From positions 1 through 38,587 of the forward strand of contig CANJII010000029.1 of NCBI GenBank assembly GCA_947474435.1: DNA of 38,587 bases. The letters are read 5' to 3'. Under the pieces are notes generated by a model, which saw only the letters and a program-made list of their open reading frames with translations, did no database searches and had not been told where the DNA came from. The stretch's first letter is position 1. Every line of letters starts with the position of its first letter. The translations under genes and the position numbers were made by a program. Source of the stretch: Chitinophagaceae bacterium (lineage in GTDB: Bacteria > Bacteroidota > Bacteroidia > Chitinophagales > UBA10324). This document shows positions 24,470 through 32,262 of the stretch, piece after piece.

Positions 24470-24603
24470 TATTAGATTGTTTAGAGTTGGTGAAAATAAT
24501 AATTGAAACTTCTCATTCAAATGACTCGATCCTTATCAAAAAACAAGTGCAATTATTAACATATGTTGATTTGTAAAAAATCAATTTATAGAATGCAGAA
24601 TTT

Positions 24604-24611
24604 TACTTTTG
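24604..24611 (+). promoter_or_regulatory. -7 box TACTTTTG before ispG
   Basis: TACTTTTG is an exact TAnnTTTG box ending 6 bases before the ATG at 24618. A start of transcription at the usual distance would give a leader of only a few bases. No convincing -33 box is seen at the right spacing. Confidence 0.45.
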
Positions 24612-24617
24612 CCTTCA

Positions 24618-26579
24618 ATGAAAATTTCTGATAAAAAGTATTGTAACAGCTTAACGGCTTATTCAAGATTTCTTACCCGTGAAGTAATGATTGGTAATGT
24701 TGGAATCGGCGGCAAAAATCCCATTCGATTGCAAAGCATGACTACAACAGATACTATGAATACCATTGCTACTGTTGAGCAAAGTATTAAAATGATTGAG
24801 GCAGGTTGTGAACTCGTGCGCATCACTGCACCAAGTATTAATGAAGCAAAGAATTTAGAAAACATAAAAAAGGAATTGCTCGCACGCGGATATAAAATTC
24901 CGTTGATTGCCGATATCCATTTTACTCCAAATGCTGCAGAAGTAGCTGCACGAATTGTAGAGAAGGTGAGAGTGAATCCCGGAAACTTCGCCGACAAGAA
25001 AAAATTTCAATCGCTCGAATACACCGATGGGGAATACAATGAAGAGTTGGAGCGCATCAGAGAAAAATTTTCTCCACTTGTAAAAATTTGCAAGGAGTAT
25101 GGAACTGCCATGCGCATCGGCACCAATCATGGTTCTCTTAGCGATAGAATTATGAGTCGCTATGGCGATTCTCCAAAGGGAATGGTGATGAGTGCTTTTG
25201 AATTTCTGGATATTGCTGAAGACCTCGGCTATCAGAATATCGTGCTGAGCATGAAATCGAGCAACACGCAGGTGATGGTGCAGGCTTATCGATTACTTGT
25301 GCATGAGATGATGAAGACCGGACGGAATTATCCATTGCATCTTGGAGTAACTGAAGCCGGTGATGGTGAAGATGGAAGAATAAAATCAGCTATCGGAATC
25401 GGAACTTTACTGGAAGATGGATTGGGTGATACCATTCGCGTATCACTCACCGAAGATCCTGAGTTTGAAATTCCGGTTGCGAAAATTTTGGCTGACCGGT
25501 ATTCTGAAAAAAGACAAACTCCTGTTGTTCCTTCCATCAAAGAAAATCCGATTGACCCGTTTCATTATTCAAGAAGAGAAACCATTGCAATAAAAAATAT
25601 TGGCGTGCACAAAGTTCCTGTTGTAGTTGCTGATTGCAGTGCGGAACGAAACATTTCTCATGCATCATTTATTCCGCTTGGTTATAGTTACGATGAAGCA
25701 AGTGACAAATGGAACATCAGTGATACTGCCGCAGATTATATCTATACCGGAATTCATAAAGTTGATTTTGAAATCCCTGGAACTCTTGGGTTGATTCAGA
25801 ATTATAAAGCGTGGCGTGAAAAGACCGACGCGGTTTTAAAAACCGCGTCGGTCTCTCAAACCTTCAATTACTTTCCGCTATTAACTGCAACAGAATTTAT
25901 AACTGAAACAATTTTATCCCCATCATTAAATTTTATAAAAATTTCATTGGATGAATTTTCTGATTCGTTTTTGGAAAAATTAGAAGAGCAAAAAAATTGC
26001 GTACTGGTTATTTCTTCCACCCACATAAATGGAATGATGCATCAACGAAGATTATTTTTTGAATTGCTGAATGAAAAAAACTCGTGCCCGGTAATTATCA
26101 AGCGCGAATACAATAATTTATCTTCTGATGAACTCTCACTTCATTCCGCAACAGATTTTGGTGCGTTGTTGTTAGATGGATTTGGTGATGGCATTTGGCT
26201 GAAAGCCGATAATCAACTTTCGCAAAATGTAAATCGCTTGTGTTTCGGAATTTTACAGGGTTGCCGTCAGCGCATTTCGAAAACCGAATACATCAGTTGC
26301 CCGAGTTGCGGTCGCACACTTTTTGATTTGCAGGAAACCACTGCGAAAATTCGTGCAGTCACCAATCATTTGAAAGGAATGAAGATTGCCATTATGGGAT
26401 GCATAGTAAATGGTCCAGGCGAAATGGCTGATGCTGATTACGGTTATGTGGGAAGCGGCCCCGGAAAAATTACTTTATACAAAGGGAAAGATATTATGAA
26501 GCGAAGCATTAATACCGAAACTGCTGTTGATGAATTAATAAATCTGATAAAGGAGAATGGTGATTGGGTGGAGGGCTGA
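24618..26579 (+). CDS. ispG: (E)-4-hydroxy-3-methylbut-2-enyl-diphosphate synthase, long form
   Basis: The 653-residue enzyme acts in the MEP isoprenoid pathway, converting MEcPP to HMBPP with a [4Fe-4S] cluster. The N-terminal TIM barrel has IRLQSMTTTDTMNTIATVEQ, CELVRITAPS, PLIADIHFTPN and RIGTNHGSLS. The C-terminal iron-sulphur domain has ISCPSCGRTLFDLQ (two cluster Cys), MGCIVNGPGEMADADYGYVG (third Cys) and KITLYKGK. Between them is the extra A* domain of about 260 residues found in Bacteroidota, Chlamydia and plant enzymes. ATG at 24618 is used; the TTG at 24609 would add three residues. A perfect 33-base palindrome lies in frame in the A* domain at residues about 402-413. The gene stands alone on its strand, divergent from the T9SS gene. 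Confidence 0.97.
   Translation: MKISDKKYCNSLTAYSRFLTREVMIGNVGIGGKNPIRLQSMTTTDTMNTIATVEQSIKMIEAGCELVRITAPSINEAKNLENIKKELLARGYKIPLIADIHFTPNAAEVAARIVEKVRVNPGNFADKKKFQSLEYTDGEYNEELERIREKFSPLVKICKEYGTAMRIGTNHGSLSDRIMSRYGDSPKGMVMSAFEFLDIAEDLGYQNIVLSMKSSNTQVMVQAYRLLVHEMMKTGRNYPLHLGVTEAGDGEDGRIKSAIGIGTLLEDGLGDTIRVSLTEDPEFEIPVAKILADRYSEKRQTPVVPSIKENPIDPFHYSRRETIAIKNIGVHKVPVVVADCSAERNISHASFIPLGYSYDEASDKWNISDTAADYIYTGIHKVDFEIPGTLGLIQNYKAWREKTDAVLKTASVSQTFNYFPLLTATEFITETILSPSLNFIKISLDEFSDSFLEKLEEQKNCVLVISSTHINGMMHQRRLFFELLNEKNSCPVIIKREYNNLSSDELSLHSATDFGALLLDGFGDGIWLKADNQLSQNVNRLCFGILQGCRQRISKTEYISCPSCGRTLFDLQETTAKIRAVTNHLKGMKIAIMGCIVNGPGEMADADYGYVGSGPGKITLYKGKDIMKRSINTETAVDELINLIKENGDWVEG
25822..25854. 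repeat. Perfect palindrome within ispG coding sequence
   Basis: Arms AGACCGACGCGGTTTT (25822-25837) and AAAACCGCGTCGGTCT (25839-25854) are perfect 16-base inverted repeats around a single A. The total of 33 bases equals 11 codons, read as part of KTDAVLKTASVS. Its GC-rich arms stand out from the AT-rich surroundings. A hairpin this long in a coding region is not expected by chance. Confidence 0.9.
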
Positions 26580-26615
26580 TTTGATGATTTGATGATATGG
26601 TAATTTGATAATGAA
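26578..26615. repeat. TGATTTGATGATATGG-type simple repeat
   Basis: Immediately after the ispG stop lies TGATTTGATGATTTGATGAT followed by ATGGTAATTTGATAATG, a tandem of a 7-9 base TTTGATGA word. It is akin to the stretch upstream of mlaE (21484-21525). Confidence 0.55.
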
Positions 26616-26666
26616 AAAAAATTACATTGAAATATATTTTCCAATTACAATTGTGTGTTTGAAATA

Positions 26667-28922
26667 ATGAGAAAGAAGAAACCGCAACTTATTCTTTCGG
26701 CAATTGCATTTATTTTTTTTCTGAATATTATTATCAATGGTTTTTATTCCTGTAAAAATCCTTCAACAGAAAATAATTTAACTGATAAAGACTCTGTAAA
26801 TTCTTCATCTGTTTTTGTTGGCGATAAAGTTTGCGGTTCGTGCCATGCAAAAGAATTGGCCGACTGGAAAATTTCTGACCACTATCATTCCATGCTTCCG
26901 GCAACTGACAGCACTGTGCTTGGCAATTTTAACAATTCAACTTTTACTGCTGATGGAGTTACTTCACATTTTTTTAAACGGGATGGAAAATTTTTCATCA
27001 ATACTCAAAATGAAAATGGAAGCAATCAGGATTTTGAAATCATATATACTTTCGGATATAAACCGTTGCAACAATACCTTGTTCAGTTTTCGGGTGGAAG
27101 AATGCAAGTAACCCGACAGTGCTGGGACACCAATAAAAAAATATGGTTTCATCAATCACCGAATCAAGTGATTGCTTCGCATGACTGGCTGCACTGGACC
27201 GGAAGAGCTCAAAACTGGAATTCCTCCTGCGCAAGTTGCCACTCAACCAATCTGCAAACAAATTATAATTATCAGGCTGATACATTTCATACAACTTGGT
27301 CAAGTGTAAATGTGAGTTGCGAAAGTTGTCATGGTTCAGGAAAAAAACATGTTGATTATATTTCTTCAACTGATTATAAAAATGAAAAAAAAAATTCCGG
27401 TTCCTTGTTGTTGCTTCATTTAAAACAAACTTCAAAAGAGCAAATCACCACCTGTGCTTCCTGCCACAGCCGGAGAACTGCCATTGATGAAAGTCCGTTT
27501 CAAACATTACAATTGTTTAATCATTTTATTCCTGAAACTCCACACATACCTGCCTACTTTCCAGATGGACAAATTGATGCTGAAGATTATGAGTTCAGTT
27601 CTTTCTCGCAAAGCAAAATGTATATGCACGATGTAAAGTGCAGTGATTGCCACAATCCGCACAGTGGAAAAATGGTGAAGATCGGAAATCCGCTTTGTAT
27701 AAACTGTCACGATAAAAAATTCGATTCACCTGCTCATACATTTCATGCAATAAATTCTGAAGGTTCGCAATGCATCAGTTGCCACATGCCTTCTAAAACA
27801 TACATGGGAAACGATTTGCGTCGCGACCACAGTTTCCGTGTTCCGCGTCCAGATCAGAGTGTGAAATACGGAACACCAAATGCATGCAACAATTGTCACT
27901 CCGATAAAAATGCACAATGGGCTTCATCTAAAATAATTAAATGGTATGGCCCGAATCGTCAATATCATTTCAGCGATGATTTAATTCCGGGAAGTTTTGG
28001 AAATTTTGCTGCAGGAAAATACCTGCAAAAATTATGTGTACCTGATACCAATGTGCCTGTAATTATTCATGCTACAGCATTGTACTATATGTCGTTTGCC
28101 AATGACCCGAAGAATATTTCTTTCTTAATTGATGGATTGAAAAATGAAGATGCTCAGGTTCGTTACGAAGCTTTAAACTCATTGAAGTTTTATCCGATTC
28201 AACAATGGAAAAACGATGCCTCGATTTTACTTAATGATAAAGTGAAAGCAATTCGAATTGCTGCTGCCGATTTATTTCTTCAATATGCTGATAGTTTAAA
28301 TACAAATTATCATTCTTCTTTTTCATTGGCAAAAAAAGAATTGTTTGATTTTCTGGAGAAAAACTCTTCGGAACCATCAAGCAGAATGATGAAGGCAGAT
28401 GCAGAATCGAAAACAAAAAATTTTAATCAAGCTGAAAGGGATTATCACTTTGCTATAAAGATGGATAGTCTGTTGGTGCAGGTGCGTTTGAATCTCGCTA
28501 CCATGTATGATAATATCGGTCAGCCGCAAAATGCGTTGAACCAATTAAAAATTGCTTCGGCAATTGAGCCTTCAAATGCGCAGGTAAATTATTTTCTCGC
28601 ACTATTGTATGTTGAGCTGAATGAAAATAATTCTGCATTGAAATATTTTATGCAGGCAGCTACCAATTCAAAAAACACAAAAGTGTTTTACAATTATGGC
28701 TTGTTGCTCGAACAAATGAAGCAGGATGCTGAAGCAGAAAAAATTTACAAAAAAGGATTACAGCTTGATGTTAATGATGTTGACCTGAATTATGTGCTTG
28801 CAATATTTTATTACAACAGGAATAAAAAAGCACTAGCTGCCAATTGCTTTTTCAAACTTATGCAGTTAGCTCCCGACAATGTGGAGTTTCAGCAATTGTA
28901 TAATCAGGTGAAAAATGAATAA
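26667..28922 (+). CDS. Octaheme c-type cytochrome lipoprotein with HEAT-like and TPR C-terminal parts
   Basis: From the ATG at 26667 the protein is 751 residues. The N-terminus is a membrane/lipoprotein signal (LNIIINGFYSC), Cys29 being a likely lipidation site. Eight CxxCH heme-binding motifs follow at residues about 56 (CGSCH), 188 (CASCH), 218 (CESCH), 263 (CASCH), 325 (CSDCH), 344 (CINCH), 369 (CISCH) and 407 (CNNCH), in an arrangement like cytochrome c554-type multiheme proteins. Residues about 440-560 look like HEAT-type helical repeats, and about 590-750 like tetratricopeptide repeats (for example NLATMYDNIGQPQNALNQLK). It is likely an extracytoplasmic redox protein with a protein-binding tail; the electron acceptor is unknown. 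The c554 likeness is a pattern call. Confidence 0.88.
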   Translation: MRKKKPQLILSAIAFIFFLNIIINGFYSCKNPSTENNLTDKDSVNSSSVFVGDKVCGSCHAKELADWKISDHYHSMLPATDSTVLGNFNNSTFTADGVTSHFFKRDGKFFINTQNENGSNQDFEIIYTFGYKPLQQYLVQFSGGRMQVTRQCWDTNKKIWFHQSPNQVIASHDWLHWTGRAQNWNSSCASCHSTNLQTNYNYQADTFHTTWSSVNVSCESCHGSGKKHVDYISSTDYKNEKKNSGSLLLLHLKQTSKEQITTCASCHSRRTAIDESPFQTLQLFNHFIPETPHIPAYFPDGQIDAEDYEFSSFSQSKMYMHDVKCSDCHNPHSGKMVKIGNPLCINCHDKKFDSPAHTFHAINSEGSQCISCHMPSKTYMGNDLRRDHSFRVPRPDQSVKYGTPNACNNCHSDKNAQWASSKIIKWYGPNRQYHFSDDLIPGSFGNFAAGKYLQKLCVPDTNVPVIIHATALYYMSFANDPKNISFLIDGLKNEDAQVRYEALNSLKFYPIQQWKNDASILLNDKVKAIRIAAADLFLQYADSLNTNYHSSFSLAKKELFDFLEKNSSEPSSRMMKADAESKTKNFNQAERDYHFAIKMDSLLVQVRLNLATMYDNIGQPQNALNQLKIASAIEPSNAQVNYFLALLYVELNENNSALKYFMQAATNSKNTKVFYNYGLLLEQMKQDAEAEKIYKKGLQLDVNDVDLNYVLAIFYYNRNKKALAANCFFKLMQLAPDNVEFQQLYNQVKNE

Positions 28923-28938
28923 TAAGAATTCAATGAAA

Positions 28939-29592
28939 TTATTTTTTCAGCATTTTAAATGCCTGGGACCATTGATTGCGCAGAAAACCCGGAAGGCACC
29001 ATAAAATAACAAGTGGTTCAATTGCTCTTGCTGATTCTACTTTGCCCATGTCTTCAGTTTCCCAATTGAAAGCTGTAAGAATTTCATTCACTTCTTTTTT
29101 TGCAGCATCATTATTTCCGCAGATAAACATGGTTGGTTTTATTCCATCGAAATCCGGATTCACCATAAATACATTTCCCACACAACTGAATGCTTTTACA
29201 AAATTTATCTCAGGAAAATGTTTTTGCAACTGTTCCATCAGCGAATCATTTGGTCCGGTAAATAATTGTATCACTCCATTTACAGGAGGCAATTCTGCAA
29301 TAGGATTGGTGGTGTCAATCACTGTTTTGCCATTTAGATTTTGAATGCCGGATTGTTCAATCACTGCTTTCGCTACCATTCCTTTTACTGCCAGCACAAT
29401 AATTTCTCCGTAGTGTGCAGTCTGTTCAAAAGAACCGATTTTAAATTTATTTTCATTTTGTTCATTGAAGACTTTCAACTTCGACAGATCGCGTGTTCCC
29501 AGCATTACTTCGTAACCGTTTTGCAAAAAGCCTTTTGCCAATGCTTTTGCCACTGCTCCTGATCCTAATATTCCGATTTTCTTATTCAGCAT
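28939..29592 (-). CDS. NADP-dependent F420 oxidoreductase-like Rossmann protein
   Basis: From ATG at 29592 the protein is 217 residues and starts MLNKKIGILGSGAVAKALAK, a dinucleotide-binding GxGxxA motif typical of NADPH:F420 oxidoreductase-type proteins (PF03807). Further blocks fit: VMLGTRDLSKL (NADP-phosphate-binding Thr-Arg), GEIIVLAVKGM, KTVIDTTNPI and FVKAFSCVGN. Bacteroidota do not normally use F420, so it more likely acts on another substrate; the function is unassigned. The longer frame from a TTG at 29619 adds nine residues and is less likely. It is convergent with the cytochrome gene. Confidence 0.85.
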   Translation of the reverse strand: MLNKKIGILGSGAVAKALAKGFLQNGYEVMLGTRDLSKLKVFNEQNENKFKIGSFEQTAHYGEIIVLAVKGMVAKAVIEQSGIQNLNGKTVIDTTNPIAELPPVNGVIQLFTGPNDSLMEQLQKHFPEINFVKAFSCVGNVFMVNPDFDGIKPTMFICGNNDAAKKEVNEILTAFNWETEDMGKVESARAIEPLVILWCLPGFLRNQWSQAFKMLKK

Positions 29593-29668
29593 AAAATTTA
29601 TTTTTTGTTTTGGGGTCAACAGAATTGCTAAAGAATAGTTTCAAACCGTAAAAATAATTTGAAAGATA

Positions 29669-30187
29669 TTATGTAAAATAAAAATTAAACCCGACTTCCT
29701 TTTTCAAAAGTTCAATTGTATTAAACACAATCGGACAGATTTTATAATACTCCATCACCCGCTTCCAATACATTTTAATCCTCGATTCATCGATGTATGG
29801 AAAATCTTTACACGAATGTGGTCGAGATTCGTAAATCGAACAGATATTTTGATTTAAAAAAACACAAGGTCTTGCGGTCATGTACTGAATCATGGTGCCT
29901 TTTTCCCGGGCTGTAAATTGATTTTTAAAATCTTCAACATTAATATTTTTTATTGAGGAGAGTCCTGAAATTTCTTCTTCACTCAATCCTGGTTGCAGTT
30001 GCCGGCAACAATTGCCACACTGCGTGCAATCAATATTTTTTTCGACTTCAGGGATAATTACATCCAATGTAAAATCAATCTGCTTCGATGGAAGCGCATG
30101 AATAAAATTCCGGAACGATTGATTCTCCGCTGACTTTTCGGTGACTAAAGCATGGAGATTTTCAGGGCGTTTTTCCAATATTTTCAT
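29669..30187 (-). CDS. YkgJ family cysteine-cluster protein
   Basis: The 172-residue protein has the metal-chelating cluster CTQCGNCCRQLQPGLSEEEI at about residues 54-73 (CxxCxxCC), a Cys in ARPCVFLNQNICSIYESRPH and the final SCKDFPY, matching the YkgJ/UPF0153 (CxxCxxCC) family proposed to bind Zn or an Fe-S cluster. The function is unknown and it is probably cytoplasmic. It stands 76 bases from the F420-like gene on the same strand and is divergent from the following PKD protein gene. Confidence 0.88.
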   Translation of the reverse strand: MKILEKRPENLHALVTEKSAENQSFRNFIHALPSKQIDFTLDVIIPEVEKNIDCTQCGNCCRQLQPGLSEEEISGLSSIKNINVEDFKNQFTAREKGTMIQYMTARPCVFLNQNICSIYESRPHSCKDFPYIDESRIKMYWKRVMEYYKICPIVFNTIELLKKEVGFNFYFT

Positions 30188-30309
30188 TGAGCGAAAAATA
30201 AAAAAATCAACTAAAAAACGAATGAGAAGGTAAGAAATATTTAATCCATTTATTAATCATCGTTTCAACTTCATTACTATTGAGGTACTAAAAAAAAAAA
30301 CACAAACAC

Positions 30310-32178
30310 ATGAAAACACTTTACACCTCATTTCTGCTCACCATTTTATTGATAGCAGGAATCAATCAGCAATCAAAAGCCTGTTACGCCAACTACACAC
30401 ATACCAATGCCTGTGCAGGCGATACGGTTTGGTTTTATGCACTCGATCTTTATGCAGTTCATAGCTGGGATTTTGGTGATTCCACCAGCGGAAACCCAAA
30501 CACTGCTTATGACGATACTGCGTTCCATGTTTACACAACTCCCGGAACATACTATGTAACTCACTTCGATAACATTGGTGCCGAGTGGGCTTTCGAAACA
30601 CAGGTGATAACTGTGAGTGCTACCTGTTTCGAAGCTGCCTTTAATGCTCAATGCGGTGGTTCATTTTCTTTCAACTTCACCAACCAATCTGTTGGAAACA
30701 ACCTCACTTATCAATGGACTTTCGGCGAACCATCTTCAGGATCAAGCGACACGAGTAACCTTTTAAATGCATATCACGCTTATGCAAGTGCCGGTTCTTA
30801 CACTGTTACACTTATTGTTTCTGATGGAACGCAAAACGATACTACTTTTCAAACCATCAATGTTTCTGCCAATTGCATGTCGTTTTATATCAGTTACATG
30901 TTAAACCCGTGTGCGAATGACACCACACATTTCTATTATAACTTTTCAGGTGTAACAAGTGTGCTCTGGAATTTTGGCGACCCGGCATCTGGTGCGGCAA
31001 ATACTTCAACTGATTTTGTGCCATATCATATATTTTCTGTACCCGGAGTTTATGTTGGGTCAGTAATTTATACCGATGGAATTTCTATTGATACACTTGC
31101 TGTCATTTCAAATATTGTTGATTGCAATGTATTTCCCGGTGATGCAAATCGCGATGGAAAAGTTACTGGCGAAGATATTTTAGCACTCGCACTTTACTAT
31201 GGAGATACAGGAGTTGCAAGACCAGGTGCTTCATTAAACTTTACTCCACAAGCATGTAGTGATTGGGGATTGACGAACAGCACTTTCACCGGAAATATGT
31301 ACCTGAATGATATGGTGAATTTAAAAAATGCTGATTGTAATGGTGATGGAGTAATTAATGATTTAGATGTTCAAGCTGTAACACAAAACTTCGGAATGGT
31401 TTCGCATCCGCATAATATTGAATCGCAAATGCAATTGGTGTCGGCGAGTGCGCCACATTTAAAAGTTGAATTTAGTGCAGCGAGTTATGATGGATGGAAT
31501 GACACAGGTCATGCAACTATTAAATTGGGTGATATGACCATGCCTGCTTCAAATATTTATGGCACCAGCATTTATATTGGTTATGATCCATCTATTATTA
31601 GTGGAAGTTCAATTTCAATTGATTTTTCAAATTCCTGGCTAGATACAATTGGTCAACCTGACTTGATTACATTTTTCCATAATGACATTGCAAATGGACA
31701 TCTTACAATTGTACTTGGAAGAACTGATCATATTTGCAAATCTGGAAATGGAGAAATTGCAAATCTGAATTTTGCCTTTGCAGGAAATGATGGTGCGGTG
31801 AATTTAAATATTCAAGCGAGTTCAAAAGTGATGACCAATAATATGTTTGGCAATTCCGGATTCATACAGAATTTCATTGATGTAAATATTGATAATAATT
31901 CGTCTTATGTTATTTGGGGTGGTATCAATGAAATCTTAACCTACAATAATCTCACTCTCTATCCATCCCCTGCAACCGACCAATTATTTATTTCTTCAAA
32001 AGAAAATATCCGTGATGCGCAGTTGAAAGTTTATGATGCAGCCGGAAAATTATTATTGGAAAATAAAATGTCAGGAATGAACACATCAATTAATGTGAAG
32101 AATTTTGCTGATGGAATTTATTTGTTGGAAGTGAGTAATGGCGTGAATGTTTACAGAAACAGATTTGTGAAACAATAA
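30310..32178 (+). CDS. T9SS-secreted protein with PKD-like and dockerin-like repeats
   Basis: The 622-residue protein has a signal peptide (MKTLYTSFLLTILLIAGINQ). Three PKD-like domains follow, each with a WxFGxP/D strand and a Y-H-x-x-x-x-x-G-x-Y tail: AVHSWDFGDSTSGNP, LTYQWTFGEPSSGSS and VTSVLWNFGDPASGAAN. At about residue 275 and about 340 are two EF-hand-like segments, GDANRDGKVTGEDILALALY and DCNGDGVINDLDVQAVTQNFG, the pattern of a type I dockerin; they probably bind calcium. A cohesin-like beta region comes next, and the end is a T9SS sorting domain (LYPSPATDQLFISS, VYDAAGKLLLENKM, FADGIYLLEVSNG). It is likely a surface or extracellular adhesin; the binding partner is unknown. Confidence 0.85.
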   Translation: MKTLYTSFLLTILLIAGINQQSKACYANYTHTNACAGDTVWFYALDLYAVHSWDFGDSTSGNPNTAYDDTAFHVYTTPGTYYVTHFDNIGAEWAFETQVITVSATCFEAAFNAQCGGSFSFNFTNQSVGNNLTYQWTFGEPSSGSSDTSNLLNAYHAYASAGSYTVTLIVSDGTQNDTTFQTINVSANCMSFYISYMLNPCANDTTHFYYNFSGVTSVLWNFGDPASGAANTSTDFVPYHIFSVPGVYVGSVIYTDGISIDTLAVISNIVDCNVFPGDANRDGKVTGEDILALALYYGDTGVARPGASLNFTPQACSDWGLTNSTFTGNMYLNDMVNLKNADCNGDGVINDLDVQAVTQNFGMVSHPHNIESQMQLVSASAPHLKVEFSAASYDGWNDTGHATIKLGDMTMPASNIYGTSIYIGYDPSIISGSSISIDFSNSWLDTIGQPDLITFFHNDIANGHLTIVLGRTDHICKSGNGEIANLNFAFAGNDGAVNLNIQASSKVMTNNMFGNSGFIQNFIDVNIDNNSSYVIWGGINEILTYNNLTLYPSPATDQLFISSKENIRDAQLKVYDAAGKLLLENKMSGMNTSINVKNFADGIYLLEVSNGVNVYRNRFVKQ

Positions 32179-32217
32179 GCCCCATCCCTAACCCTTCCCT
32201 TTAGGGCAAGGGGACAG
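32179..32217. repeat. GCCCCATCCCTAACCCTTCCC repeat with imperfect hairpin
   Basis: The GC-rich, strongly pyrimidine-biased stretch directly after the stop contains CCCTTCCCTTTAGGGCAAGGG with complementary ends (CCCTT/AAGGG). The CCCATCCCTAACCCTTCCC string is a familiar dispersed intergenic repeat in Bacteroidota. It could also help terminate transcription, but no T-run follows. Confidence 0.55.
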
Positions 32218-32262
32218 ACGCGCTGATTTGATTCGATTTTTTGAAAAATAATTTTATAAAAA

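Noticed and set aside
24660-25130. Minus-strand ORFs opposite ispG
   Set aside because: Antisense shadows of a conserved TIM barrel coding sequence.
28939-29592. Annotation as a true NADPH:F420 reductase
   Set aside because: Only the Rossmann family is supported; Bacteroidota generally lack F420, so a specific enzyme name would overreach.
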